Assembly: GCA_930367215.1 (NCBI GenBank)
Contig: OV884057.1
Span: 200,559,621 to 200,623,620 of the forward strand
Reading direction: 5' to 3'
DNA: 64,000 nucleotides
Source: Pollenia angustigena
Lineage: Eukaryota > Arthropoda > Insecta > Diptera > Polleniidae
Both the position numbers and the translations under genes were made by a program. Shown one piece after another: positions 34,101 to 46,100 of this stretch (positions are counted from its first letter, which is position 1; each line of letters starts with the position of its first letter). Under the pieces are notes generated by a model. That model saw nothing but the letters and a program-made list of their open reading frames with translations, made no database searches and was not told the DNA's origin.

Positions 34101-37100
34101 TAAACGCCAAAAAAACTTTTAAAATTAGTGGGGCTTGGAAAATATCTAAGTTTCTTAGGCCCATTTTCACAACTTACCGATAGCTTAAAGTAGACTTTAA
34201 CCGGCCTTATAAAAAGTGTTCCATTATTAAAGTAATATAAAGTAAATTAAGGCCCACCTTACCTGGTAGGTAAAAGTAATGTTGCAATAATGGAACACGT
34301 TTTATACGTCCGATAAAATCCTACCTTTAGCTATCGGTAAGTTGTGAAAACGGGCCTTAGTGTTATACTCTTTGAAATGTTTTTAAATTAAAAAATTAAA
34401 TTAAAATTTTCCTCATCTGAGGCTGCTTAGTGTTGTCATAAACATGTTATAGTTTTCTTAAAAAAAGTGGACAATTTTCTCCGTTTTCAACGCCGAATAT
34501 TTTTTAAAGATATTTTGCAGACAGATTCGTACCAGAGAACGGCTTTGTGCAATTGCAAAAAAATCGCATTAAATGAACAGTAACAAATACACTCGCTTGT
34601 GGTCATACAATCAAATTTGCGCAACCGCAAACATTCGCTGCTGGTTTTCAGTCATTCAAATAATGCACATCGTGCTTTGTTATTTATACCTTCGTTAGCT
34701 TCGTTTTTTTAATATAGATGTTTGTGTGTTCGGTGCGACAATGATTGTTTTGGTAAAGAAAAAAAAAATACAAGCAAACAAGCCAGAAATCACGCAATCA
34801 TTACTCATGTATTCATTCAGCAGTTGCTATGTAGTACAAGAAAAAAAATTTAAATGAAACTAAACGCACATATGAAGGTACAAACAATTTCCATAGAAAC
34901 AGACTTTTTTTCATCTTAAAAAGTACAGTAGTTCTGTATGTAGGTACAATGTATTCTTGTTATTCTTGTTAATTTAAACAAAGCGTCTCATCGAGTGGTT
35001 TATTGTTGTTATTGTTGTTAATGTTAACAAAACGTCTCATCGAGTGGATAATGACTACTTGAATTCAAAAGTATAAGAATGTGTTCCTTTTGAATCTACA
35101 CAGTTGTGTTATATTGCGTGCGCAACAAAAATGCAAATAAAGCACTTTCAATAAAAAACGAATACATGCAAAAATCAAATGTGTACGAAACGGTATAAAA
35201 ATTACCAACGTTGAACTTAGTTTTGCAAGCAAAGAGTGAATGTAAATTTGAGCGTATGAATAAATCAAGAAAAATAGTGATTTTGCAGTTCTCTGATTCG
35301 TACGCAGCGGCGATTCATTAAAGTCTTAATCTGGTGGTACATACTACGCGTTTAATATGTTTATGCTTTTATGGATCTGTAAAAAGAGGCATTAGTATCA
35401 AATTGCATTGATAAGTTACACAGCAAACCCGCAGAATGAATATAAGCATCGAAAGCATGAAGTAGGATTTTTTAGGCATAGAACGTGTGCTGTGGACCTC
35501 TAGCTAAATTATCTGAGCCGCTGGTTTTAAACTTCTGCAAAACTGTTTGAGTTATCCTCCGTCGTTTTAAAATTAATTCAGCCTCGGTGTCTGTTTTCAA
35601 TTGTAAAGGGTCTCTTAATAAAAATGCTCTATTTCTTTTTTAAATAAAACAAGTATTTTTTATTGTATGAAGACATGTTCAGATTAAGTATAGAATAAAA
35701 TATAAATAAAATAAATTAATAAAAAATAGCACAGCGTGATTTTCGGTGGCCAGTTGTCATCAGAATTTCTTGAGATAATTTGTTCCGGGAATCTTTGCTG
35801 CAATAAGTCGATTACTTAATGCATGGTGTGGCAAACTACATGCCGTTTATTTGAGGCCACAATAATTATTTTATCATGTTTCTGAAATGATGCCTTTCAC
35901 AGACACTGTAATTTCGGCCTCATCTTCAAGAAAGTAAGTTCGAATCACGCCGCCAGAAGAAAATCAGTTCCAGTTGCTCGTTTTGAGCCCCAAATACGAC
36001 AATTTCGCGTATTCACGAAGCCCTACAGTTGGATATGCGCTTCATCGGAGAAGATGATTTGTTTCAAATCGTCTCAGCATAACTTTTAAAATTTTTGTAA
36101 AAAGTTTTCACTATTAAAACGCGTTGTTCTTCCGTTAAGAGCTCAAATTTTAGAGTTGCCGCTTGCCAAAAAATATGACACTAATGGCGTTTTCGTTTCT
36201 GAGAAAAAATTCTGCATTTATTCTGTCTTTTACATTTTTTATGTTCTTTTCTGAAAAACATGTGGTATTTTAAAAGTGTAAAGCGTTTTTTTCTGATGAT
36301 GTTCCCTTTAAAATTAAAAAAATTTTACATGTTCAATACTCATTTTAATTACAGGGGCATGAGTGCAGCACTAGATCAAGGCGAATTCAGTACAATGTGG
36401 TGGCAAGTTTCGAGCCGTAAACACTAACAATGCAATACAAAAACATCTGTTGTTTCTGTTGGCTTTGGGTTGTGTAGTCTTGCCACCGCCTGTTATTGAA
36501 TTTACCTTGAGCTAATTGAACTTTATTGTTTAATGCCGAAGTTTGTGTTCTTTTAAACTATATGAACCACTTCTTACAAATTAGAGGAGCATTTAAAAAT
36601 GTTGCCAAGTCACATGTAACACTTATGCAACAATTTTTTTTTAGAAAACAAAACGCCATAAATTTATAAAGTGCACTCTTACTGAGACACCCTTTATAAA
36701 AGATTTCATTCAATCATTCGTTGATGTTGTTCTCTATTTATTTGGCATTAACGCTTTGTATGCGCGCTGTGGTGGCGGTGGTGGTGGTGGTGCAGCACTA
36801 TGGTGCTTGTTGTTTGTGGTTGCATTAGCATAAAATCCACATCCACTTGATGCACAAATGTCGCAAAATATAATATTAGGTTTTTCTTCTTTTTTGTTTT
36901 TGCAAATCATTGTGGTTTTATTATTTTTTTGTTTATAAACTATTTGTGTCAGCATTAACAAAAAAAAAAAAACAATATGGCAAATAATGACTACATAATT
37001 AATTTCAAATTAAGACATTTAGCGAGTAATTTGCCATTGGCTTCTTTGGGGAATGACATGTAAATACTAAAAATTAAAACGTTTATTAAGTTAAAAGGAT

Positions 37101-40100
37101 TTATTCGTTAGGCAAGAACTTATACAATAGATAAACTAAAACTGAAATATTGATGGGTAGGATTAAAGTCTGTGACAAAATTATGCACACAATTAAAACT
37201 CACAACTGGGGCCAAATTCAGTATTCGATGTCGATCGAAATTGCAACACAATTCAAATTTAAATTTTGATCGATATCGAATGCCATTATTTTCCTCAGTT
37301 GTGAGTTTTATTGTGTGCATAGCACAGGTCAACAGCAAAAAGGGCTTAATAACCACTATATTTTTCTTTATTCCAAATTCTATGGTAAGTTTAGCAACGT
37401 GTGTGTAAATTTTTATTTAAATCTGAAGAAGGACTCAAGGTCCTGCCATATAGCCTTTTCCTTAAAAATGCTGTAACACTTACAAAAATTATCCAATCGT
37501 AATAAAATTTGGTATGAAAATTGATATTTGTTAGATATATATGTATGCCGAATAGGATTATTAATGTGAAAAATACGAAAACATCATTTAATGAAAAATG
37601 AATAAAAAACGCTCAAAATGCTCTTGCAAAAATAACAAGTAAGAAAGTATAATCGGTCAAGCCCGACCATGTGATACCCTTTAGCAAAGTATTTAAAAAC
37701 AAACTTCCTAGAGTGTAATCAAATTTCCTAGAGTGTAATCTATTTGGGCAATCATGGACCCGCCAGAAGAAAATGATGTTATGAGGTTAAGATTCGTTTA
37801 AAAGTTCTTTCTGCCGAATATTGTTTAGATATCTTAAGCTCCGTATATGAGTTTTTTGGATGAGGGTTTATATGGAACCTATAGTTTATTTTGGACCTAT
37901 CTGGACAACATTTTGTCATGACTTAGTAGCTATCGTAAAAGTCCCAATTTGTATGTAAATACTAATATTTTTAAGGAAGCTGGCATTAAAAGCTATTTTT
38001 GGGAGAATGATTTGTATGGGAGCTATCTTCAAAAATAGAAAGATTCCAATAAAATTTGATAAGCTGATTTTGATTGCAATAAAATTAGTTTGGTTTGGAC
38101 CAGAGAACCTCAAAATCACTACTTTTCTTGATTTATTCATACGCTAAAATTTACATTCATTCTTTGCTTGCAAAACAAAGTTCAACGTTGGTAATTTTTA
38201 CATCCTTTCGTACACATTTTATTTTTGCATTTATTCGTTTTTTATTGAAAGTGCTTTATTTGCATTTTTGTTGCGCAAGTTTCATTGTATGACCGCCAGC
38301 GAGTGTATTTGTTGCTGTTGATTAAATGCGATTTTTTTTCAATTGCATAAAGCTGTTCTCTGGTTTGGACCAAATTTAATCTTGCCGATGTAATAAGAAG
38401 GTTTTTGTAAAATTATGGACCGATTCGTTCCATTTTCAATAGGCTTGGTCCTTGTACCAGTCAGAGCCTCTGTGACAAATTTCATCAAATTGTCTCCGAA
38501 TTTGCGATCTGAATACACAAGGTTGCATGGACAGCCAGCCGGCCGGACGGACATCGTTAGATCGACTCAGAAAGTGATTCTGAGCCGATCTAACGAATTA
38601 TTTGGAAATTCTTCTTATTATTTTCCTAATTTATTTTCTTTAAACTAATTTATTTATTATTTACATATGTTCATATTTTTTAATTACAATAAATCATCTT
38701 CAGTACTGGATTCTTCAAAAAAAATATTGCCGCTCAACGAAACATTTGTTTCGTCATCTTTAACTGGTTCATCAGTATTTTCTCTCAGTATATATTTCTC
38801 AATTTCTTCAAAAAATATATTTTTTTTAGTCTTTGGATTCCTTTTTGAAGTCAACAACGGATCTGAGGAAAGTATTGAATGAGTCATTAAATCTTTATGA
38901 ATGTTTCTTCTTGACGTTTTTCTCGTATGGGACAGTCTTGTTTTTCTCACGATTTTGTGGTTGGCTTCCAATGCTTCTTCGGACAAGCACCCTGAAATTT
39001 ATTTTAGTTTTTAGTTACGTTTCATTATAATTACATAAAGCCACTTTAATACCTTAATATTTCTTATAATGTTCCTAGTTTATTTATAACTAATTCTATG
39101 AAATCTATGAAAATTTGAGCAAAAATCACGAAAATAGCATTTTTTTAAATACATTTTTTTCAAGTTGTGGTAAAAATTTTTTAATTGTTTTTCTTGTAGT
39201 TATTAGAAAACAGTCTAGATATTCGAAATCAGAAAAAAACCCATAGACGATATTTTTCTTTTTTTTTAATATTCCATCAAAGTAAAGAAATTTTTAGAGC
39301 TTAAGTAAATAATAAGCATTTTTCAAACCATTAAAGAATATGTATGGGAGAATAATTCACCAAAAAAATTTTTATGGTTGGTTTAGAATATAGTTAGATG
39401 TTACAGAAAAAAATTTCAATCTCGTCATCCAGAAAATAATTTTTTTACTATTATTTTCTTGAAACAATAAAAAATGAAAGGCATTTGTGATTTCAGCGCC
39501 CTCTTATGCCGTAAAATGCAGACAAAGACAAACAATTTTGTATACATATTTTAGTTTTTGTTGTTTTTTATTAAACGGTATTAGTTTGAATTTATATTTC
39601 ACAGTATTTGTAGTTTATTGTCTTTTAAACTCCTCAATAAAATTTTTTTACAGTTAGTTCTAAATATAGTAAACTACTACAGACTAATACAATCTCGTGC
39701 TTTAAAAAACAACAGTTTTACAACAGTTTTCCTGAAGCATATAAAACTCAAGTAGTTGTTTACCCATTTTTACTTTAAATTCTCAAACTTTGGCGCCCTC
39801 TAGCGCCGCCAAAAAGAGTTAAATCTTAAAAATTCTTCAAAATTCATTTTAATTATTTTGTTATCTATCGATCTGTACATTTTTAAGTACAATATAAGAC
39901 TTGTTTCTTTTTTATTTATGTCTATGGGCCAAAGCACTGTGCGACGTATACACAGAAAAAATTATTGCCGAATTATTTTCAAACAAACGCTTGTTTGAAA
40001 TTTTTTTTGATTTCTACAAATTTTTTTACCGATTCAATCAATATTTTTGTTTGATTTTTATTTAACCAACAAAAATGTGGACAACTCTTCAAAAATATAA

Positions 40101-43100
40101 TAAACGCGCTATTGGTTTCAAGTTTTCATAATTTTGTATGAAATATTTAATGCTCTTTAATGTTGTCGTCCTTTTGCATTTTTTTTATTGATTGTAAGCA
40201 ACACTTCTTTATGATAAATATAAGAACTACAACAAAAAACACATGCAGTCTATTTTTGGACGCTTTAAAAAAGTACAGCAATAAGAAAAATTATAAAATA
40301 GCGTGACAAGGTTTGTAGTAAAAAAACAACAAAAACAATAACAGGTAAAAAAACGTTTCATTTTTTTTAAACAACAGAAATGACAACATAAGAAACAAAA
40401 TAAATTTTTGGTTGGTTTCACAGTTGGTAAAAAAAAACAAAATCCCGTATTCAATTTTTTCAAACAGTTTGTTTAAATACATCAAATACAAAAATAGAAT
40501 GATGACGAAAAACATATCGAGTCGGTCTGCCGAAAGCAAAGGAAAGGATGCAGCAAAAGTGAGTGACGAAGAAAAACATTGTGTGTATAAATAAGACTTC
40601 GTTCAAAAATTATTCCAACAAAAAAATGTGTCTCGAAGCCAGCCGGCCGCTCTGCTCTGCTTCATCTTCACCAACAGTGCTTGCTTGTGTGCGCGTCATT
40701 GCTTGTGCCAAAACTTTTTTGTTTGATTCAGCAAAATTATTTGTTTAAAATTTATATGAATTTCAGTAAACATTTTGTTTGATTCTGTAAAATTATTTGT
40801 TTGAAAAAATCGGCGCTTTTTTTCAATAAACAAAATGCAAATAAATTGTTTGAATATGCGAATTTGTTTGTAGGACCGATTTCAGACAAAAAATTGTTTG
40901 ATTCTACAAATTTTTTGTTTGAATTGAAAAAAAAATTTTTTCTGTGTACTCGATTTTGTTATGCAATCCGTCAAAACATTTACATCAAAACATTACCTCA
41001 GATTCAAGTTTCTGTAATATCATTTTTAATTTAGCCATTATTTTTGGAGTTAAGCCTGGTACTCTGTTCAACATTTCACATTTCACGAAGACATATGAAA
41101 AAAATTTTAAAAATAAATGTTTACAAGCTCAACACAGAAAAAACATAAAAAATTATTTTTAGTTAAAAAATTTGTGATATTAATTAAAAAATTATTTAAA
41201 TTTGCATCAGTGAACAAATTAAAATTATCAATTAAACGTTTAATTTACTTGATGAAACGTTCACTCGACTAAATTTTGAATTAAAACTGATTTTGTTTTT
41301 AATTAATACTTTAATTGGAGAACAACTTTGGAAAATTTTTTTTTTGTAAAGCATACATTTTAAAAAACACTGTCAACTGCCAACTTTACAATATATAAAG
41401 AAACTTCTTTTACAATATTGTATAATCAGCCTACTACAAAATTGAATTTTTTTTTGTGCGGCCTGGAACTTTGTTGCAAATTTTTACTAATTTGAAGTCG
41501 CTGATTTCAAATCTTATCTCTGGTTTTTCCATAAGCTCGCATTATTAAGTTACAGGTACTAATCGCCTTTTTTACTTTTTTCCAAAAGTTAAAAGTTCTA
41601 AAAATCATACTTGTACTCTTCTTTAAGCGAGTTTCAAAATGTTTATTTTTCTTAAGATGTTATCTTTAAATACAAAATTTTTGGAAATCACAAAAAATGC
41701 CTTAGTAATTAATGGTTGTTTACGTAAAAAAATAAAAAAAAAATTTAAAATTTTGTATTTTAATAAATCAGAAAAACTCCATACATCCTTTGAAGAAAAT
41801 TAGACACAGATCATAAAAATCGATGAACGCGTTTCGCTTTTATTCATAATTAAATGAAGGTGCCTCATTTTAAGGTGAAGGAAAAACGTCCACAAATAGA
41901 ACAGCAGCAAACACACACACATATTAAAAAATTTTATTTTTGTATGGAAATCGCGTTTTTTATAGAATTAGTTTTCTCAGTAAATTGTGAATAAAATTAA
42001 AAGTTGTGCACCGATTACAATGAAATAAAGCTCATTTAATTCGTAGTATGTTAAGCTAAATTTTTTAACCCAAAGCTGCGTTTTTCGCTTCTATTTTTTA
42101 TGGATGTTTAAAGAACAAAAATTTTTTTTAAACTGTTACCTTTTTCAGAACTGCAACGAAATCTCTAAAACTACTGGGCAAATTTAAAAACAATGGAAGC
42201 ACGGCTTAAAGATAATACTGTCGCAAAGTTTCGCATTTTGGACATTACGGTATATCTCGAAAAGTCGAGCTGATAGAGAAAAATGGTGATTTGATTTGAA
42301 ATCAGCGACCTCAAATTAATATAAATTTGCAACAAAGTTCCAGTCCGCAAAATGACTGTTACTTAGTGTTATTTATTATTACTTTCTTATTACTTCAAAA
42401 TAGGAGCCATGGGCTAAAGTACATATTGCCCGCTAATGACTGATGTTGGCACCTACTTAACTTATGTAGTCTAAAGAGAATTATAAACTCTTTAACTAAC
42501 TGTTTAAAACGCTGCATTAACCCGAAGTAACTAGTAAAGTCCCCAGTTCTTAAATAATCGTGAGAATTTGCCTGAAATTTGATTTAACAGTGTAATTTAA
42601 TAACTAGAACTAGTTTTACATTTTTTAAGTTTAATACAACCAAATTCATTTATTATTTTGTAACACAAAAAAAGAAATACTATGTATATAAATTGTTCTA
42701 TCATTAACCACAACCAGTGTGGCCAATCCTATAAAATATAGCAAAACAAATCTAATTGTATGTGCCCGTGCAGAAAACTGAATTGCCAAATTGGTTTTTT
42801 TTTTTTTGTTGTTTTCTTGCGAAGACAAAAGAATGAAGCAATTTGTTTTTAATTTTGTTTTTTCTTTTAACCCACTTACAACTACAATTCGAGTCGGAAA
42901 GAACCCAACCAATTGTAGGGGGATGTAAGAAAAGATAAACTCACTGTTTATTGTTGGTGTTTTGTTTAAGCTTTGATATTGTTACTAGTAATACTTTGAG
43001 TGTTTAAAATTCTTATTCGCTTTAGGATTTTATTTGTATAATATTTTTAGCTTTTCTAAAATCTTTGGAAAAGGTTTCCTGATGATCTGGCCTAAGCAAC

Positions 43101-46100
43101 CAGTGAAATGCGCATAGAGGCTAGCTTTCCCTCAACAATAAATTTCGGTGTATTTATCAAATATGGAAAATTGGAAATTTAGCACGTCATACAAAAATCT
43201 TAATAGTAAATTTTGTATTCCCGTAAATAACTTTGAAAATCTAATTAATATTTTAATAAAAAAGCGAGGAAATTTGAGTCAATGATAGTTTTTTTCAACC
43301 TTTTTTATATATAATTAAGGATAAGAGATGATTTTTACATTGCACAAATGTAAAACTTTTGAACCTTAATAGGCATATCTTATAATACTTGAGAGCTCTA
43401 TTAACGGACTTTTTAAAACAACAATTAATATTGTAAGCTATCTGGTGTTTATAAAAGTTTAAGTTTTTAAACCTGTGAATAAATAAACGAAAAAAGGCAT
43501 GTCTTCGACAGATGTCCTGCTTTATTTTTTGTTATATGATCCGCTTTAAATGATAAACTTAGAAAAAAGTCAGCTTAAATAAATTTAATGAAAATTAAAT
43601 TTGATGAACTTTAGCCAAATAAACATATCAAAATTTAGTTTAAAACGCATAAACCTTAACCACAATAGTAATTATTTAAAGTGGCTCAATTTATATTTTT
43701 TCACTACTCAACAAAAAAAAAATAAAAAATTTAATCTAATTAGTTATTGGTTCATTTGGCAACACTGATTGCAATTGCCCTTTCTGCTGCATCTTCCACT
43801 TACAGTGGAGCCAGTTAAATACATATATGTAAAGAGACCCTCCGTTTTGTTTTCTATTAAGTGCCGAGATTGTTTATGTTAAATTAGCATTTCAGTTGTT
43901 TTACACTGCAGTTTTCCCCCTTGACTGTTTTTGTTTCAGCCGCAGCTTAATGCGGTCATAGAAAATTTTATTCTATTAACAATAATGTCATTTATTTTTT
44001 AATCATTTACTAAGTACATGCAAAAATTATTGTTTAATTAAAATAACTGCTTGAGCTCAGACAAGTGTTATGATTAAAAGATTGTTTTTAGAAAAGTTTT
44101 GAATTTCTAAATATATTTTTTATTATATGATTTACAGGAACTTTAAACAAATTTTAAGGCTTGTTTGAAACATTAAAAATATTCGCTATCATTGCAAACT
44201 TTTCCGAATTTTTGCAATTTTCGCGCAGCTTTGTTGACCTTTGAGGCAATCGTCATCGTTCTAAAAAATAACTAACCATACATAAACGCCATATATAAAC
44301 ATCATATATCACCTGTTTTAAAGGGCACTTATTACACTGTCGATTTATTCTGGGCGAAAAGTTCCATGCCTTATGCCATAAGTAAAGGTGAATGTTTTAG
44401 AATAAAACATGCTTCCCGTTTAGAGAGCAAAATATTTTGAAGAAACGAACACCAAGTTTAATTTTTTTAAATAAAATATCACATTTTTTTGAAGATAAGA
44501 AAACACCATAAGTGTAAAAAAATTTCCATTATTGATCCGAATAAAATAATATATAATCAAAAAGGTTATAAAATGTTTAAGTCCCATGGTGACTTTTACT
44601 CCACCCTATTTACGAGAGCTTTAATAAGTATGTAAAACGTGTAAAATGTAGCTTTTGATGAAAACTTAACTTTTTATTCTTCCCCTGGCAACTGTGATAA
44701 ATTACAGAGTCCAACAAAATTCGGGTCATCGCCGCCAGCCTCAATACTTGCAAGGTGAATTGAAACTAGACTACTTGGAATAAGTTAAAAAATATACTAA
44801 ATGTACTTCTGAGCAAAAAAATTATTTCAGATATCTTAAGTAGAACTGTGTGGCGATTCTTTTCTTAGAATATGGGCATTTCCTGGGGTCAAGAACATAC
44901 GTTCGTACGCTTTTAATGTACAAATAAAATAGAAAACAAAACTTTTCCTAAAATTTTTTTTTTTTTTTTTTTTTTTGCAATTCGATAGCATTTGGGTAGC
45001 TCTTTGTTTAGTGCAAAAAATGGATTTCATCGAGTTAAAGTTTTCATAATAGTAGTTATAAACATGTGGTCACGAACGTACGCAAAATAGAAGTCAACTT
45101 TGGCTGACAGAAGAAGTGAAATGTAAAAATCTGCAAAATGGAACGGAATATTCAAAAGTTATTATTTTATTTTAAAAGTGTATTAATGTAGGTCTCTGTC
45201 CAGTATTTACACAATAAAATATCTATATTTGTTTTTGTTTAATTGGCTTAAGTACCGGTAACGAACTTACGGGTCGCGTACTTATGATTTTTCCATATTT
45301 TTCCATAAATATCTTCAAATTTTCTTTAACAAAAAACTAAAAACTCAATTTACAATTGATTGTAATCGAGAGATTAGGAAGAAAGAGTGCAAACAAAACA
45401 TATTTTTTGCATGTAGAATAATTGTACAAAAATGTCTTTAGAAGTAGCTTAAAAAGAAAATATAAAATTTTCCAGTTTCCAGCCCAATTTCCTCAAGTAA
45501 AACAGCTGAGATATGCTATGAAATTGTTCTACTATAAAAACATAGACTTTTTTATAATAATAAACAATAAAAGACGATGACTATCAACATTTTATTTTTT
45601 CATCCTGGTTGACCATTCTGAGGAAATGCCCATATATTAACCCTCTAACTCTCATTTCAACTTCTACACGAAAGTATACTAAAACTTTACTTTAGAGGGT
45701 TAAAATGTTTTACGAATATTTTTTCAATTAAATTTTACTAGAGGTGTTCAAAGACCAAAAGTTCGTGCAATGTACTGTCAGCGTCAAAATAAAGTGTACA
45801 ACTGGTTTTCCATTATAAAAAGTGTTATTTTAGCAAAAAGGAATTAAAAATTTTAGAAGATTATTATCACTTACAAGACTTTGGACAATGTTATTACAAT
45901 TTAAAATTTGAAATACTGCAAAAGCAACAAAAACAGAACAATAAAAAAAACTCCGTTTTAAACGCGTCAAAAAAAGTGTACAGTTTTAAAATACTAAGAA
46001 AAGTGATGAGGCTTATACTTTGATTGATTTCTTTTTGCTTTTAGGGCTACTCTTCCTGCAGAATTTTATTCAGAGAGTGCTTGCTGCTAATGTTTTTTTT

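Larger units (their letters stand above)
35606..36694 (-). mobile_element. Mariner-family element, internally deleted
   Basis: Inverted ends aaagggtctcttaataa / ttactgagacacccttt, with TA outside each (35604-35605, 36695-36696). Contains a decayed transposase on the minus strand and a small nested MITE at 36377-36509. Confidence 0.8.

Noticed and set aside
36369..36517. Perfect 8-bp duplication around the 133-bp MITE
   Set aside because: Flanking 8-mers CACTAGAT and AGCTAATT agree at only about half the positions, so hAT assignment is left tentative.
36734..36961. Proline-rich ORF (PPPPPPPQRAYKAL)
   Set aside because: Produced by a GGT/GGC microsatellite; no splice sites, no conserved neighbours.
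40227..40594. Cys/Phe-rich ORFs in several frames
   Set aside because: Low-complexity AAAAC/TTTTTG composition inside a TA-flanked element.
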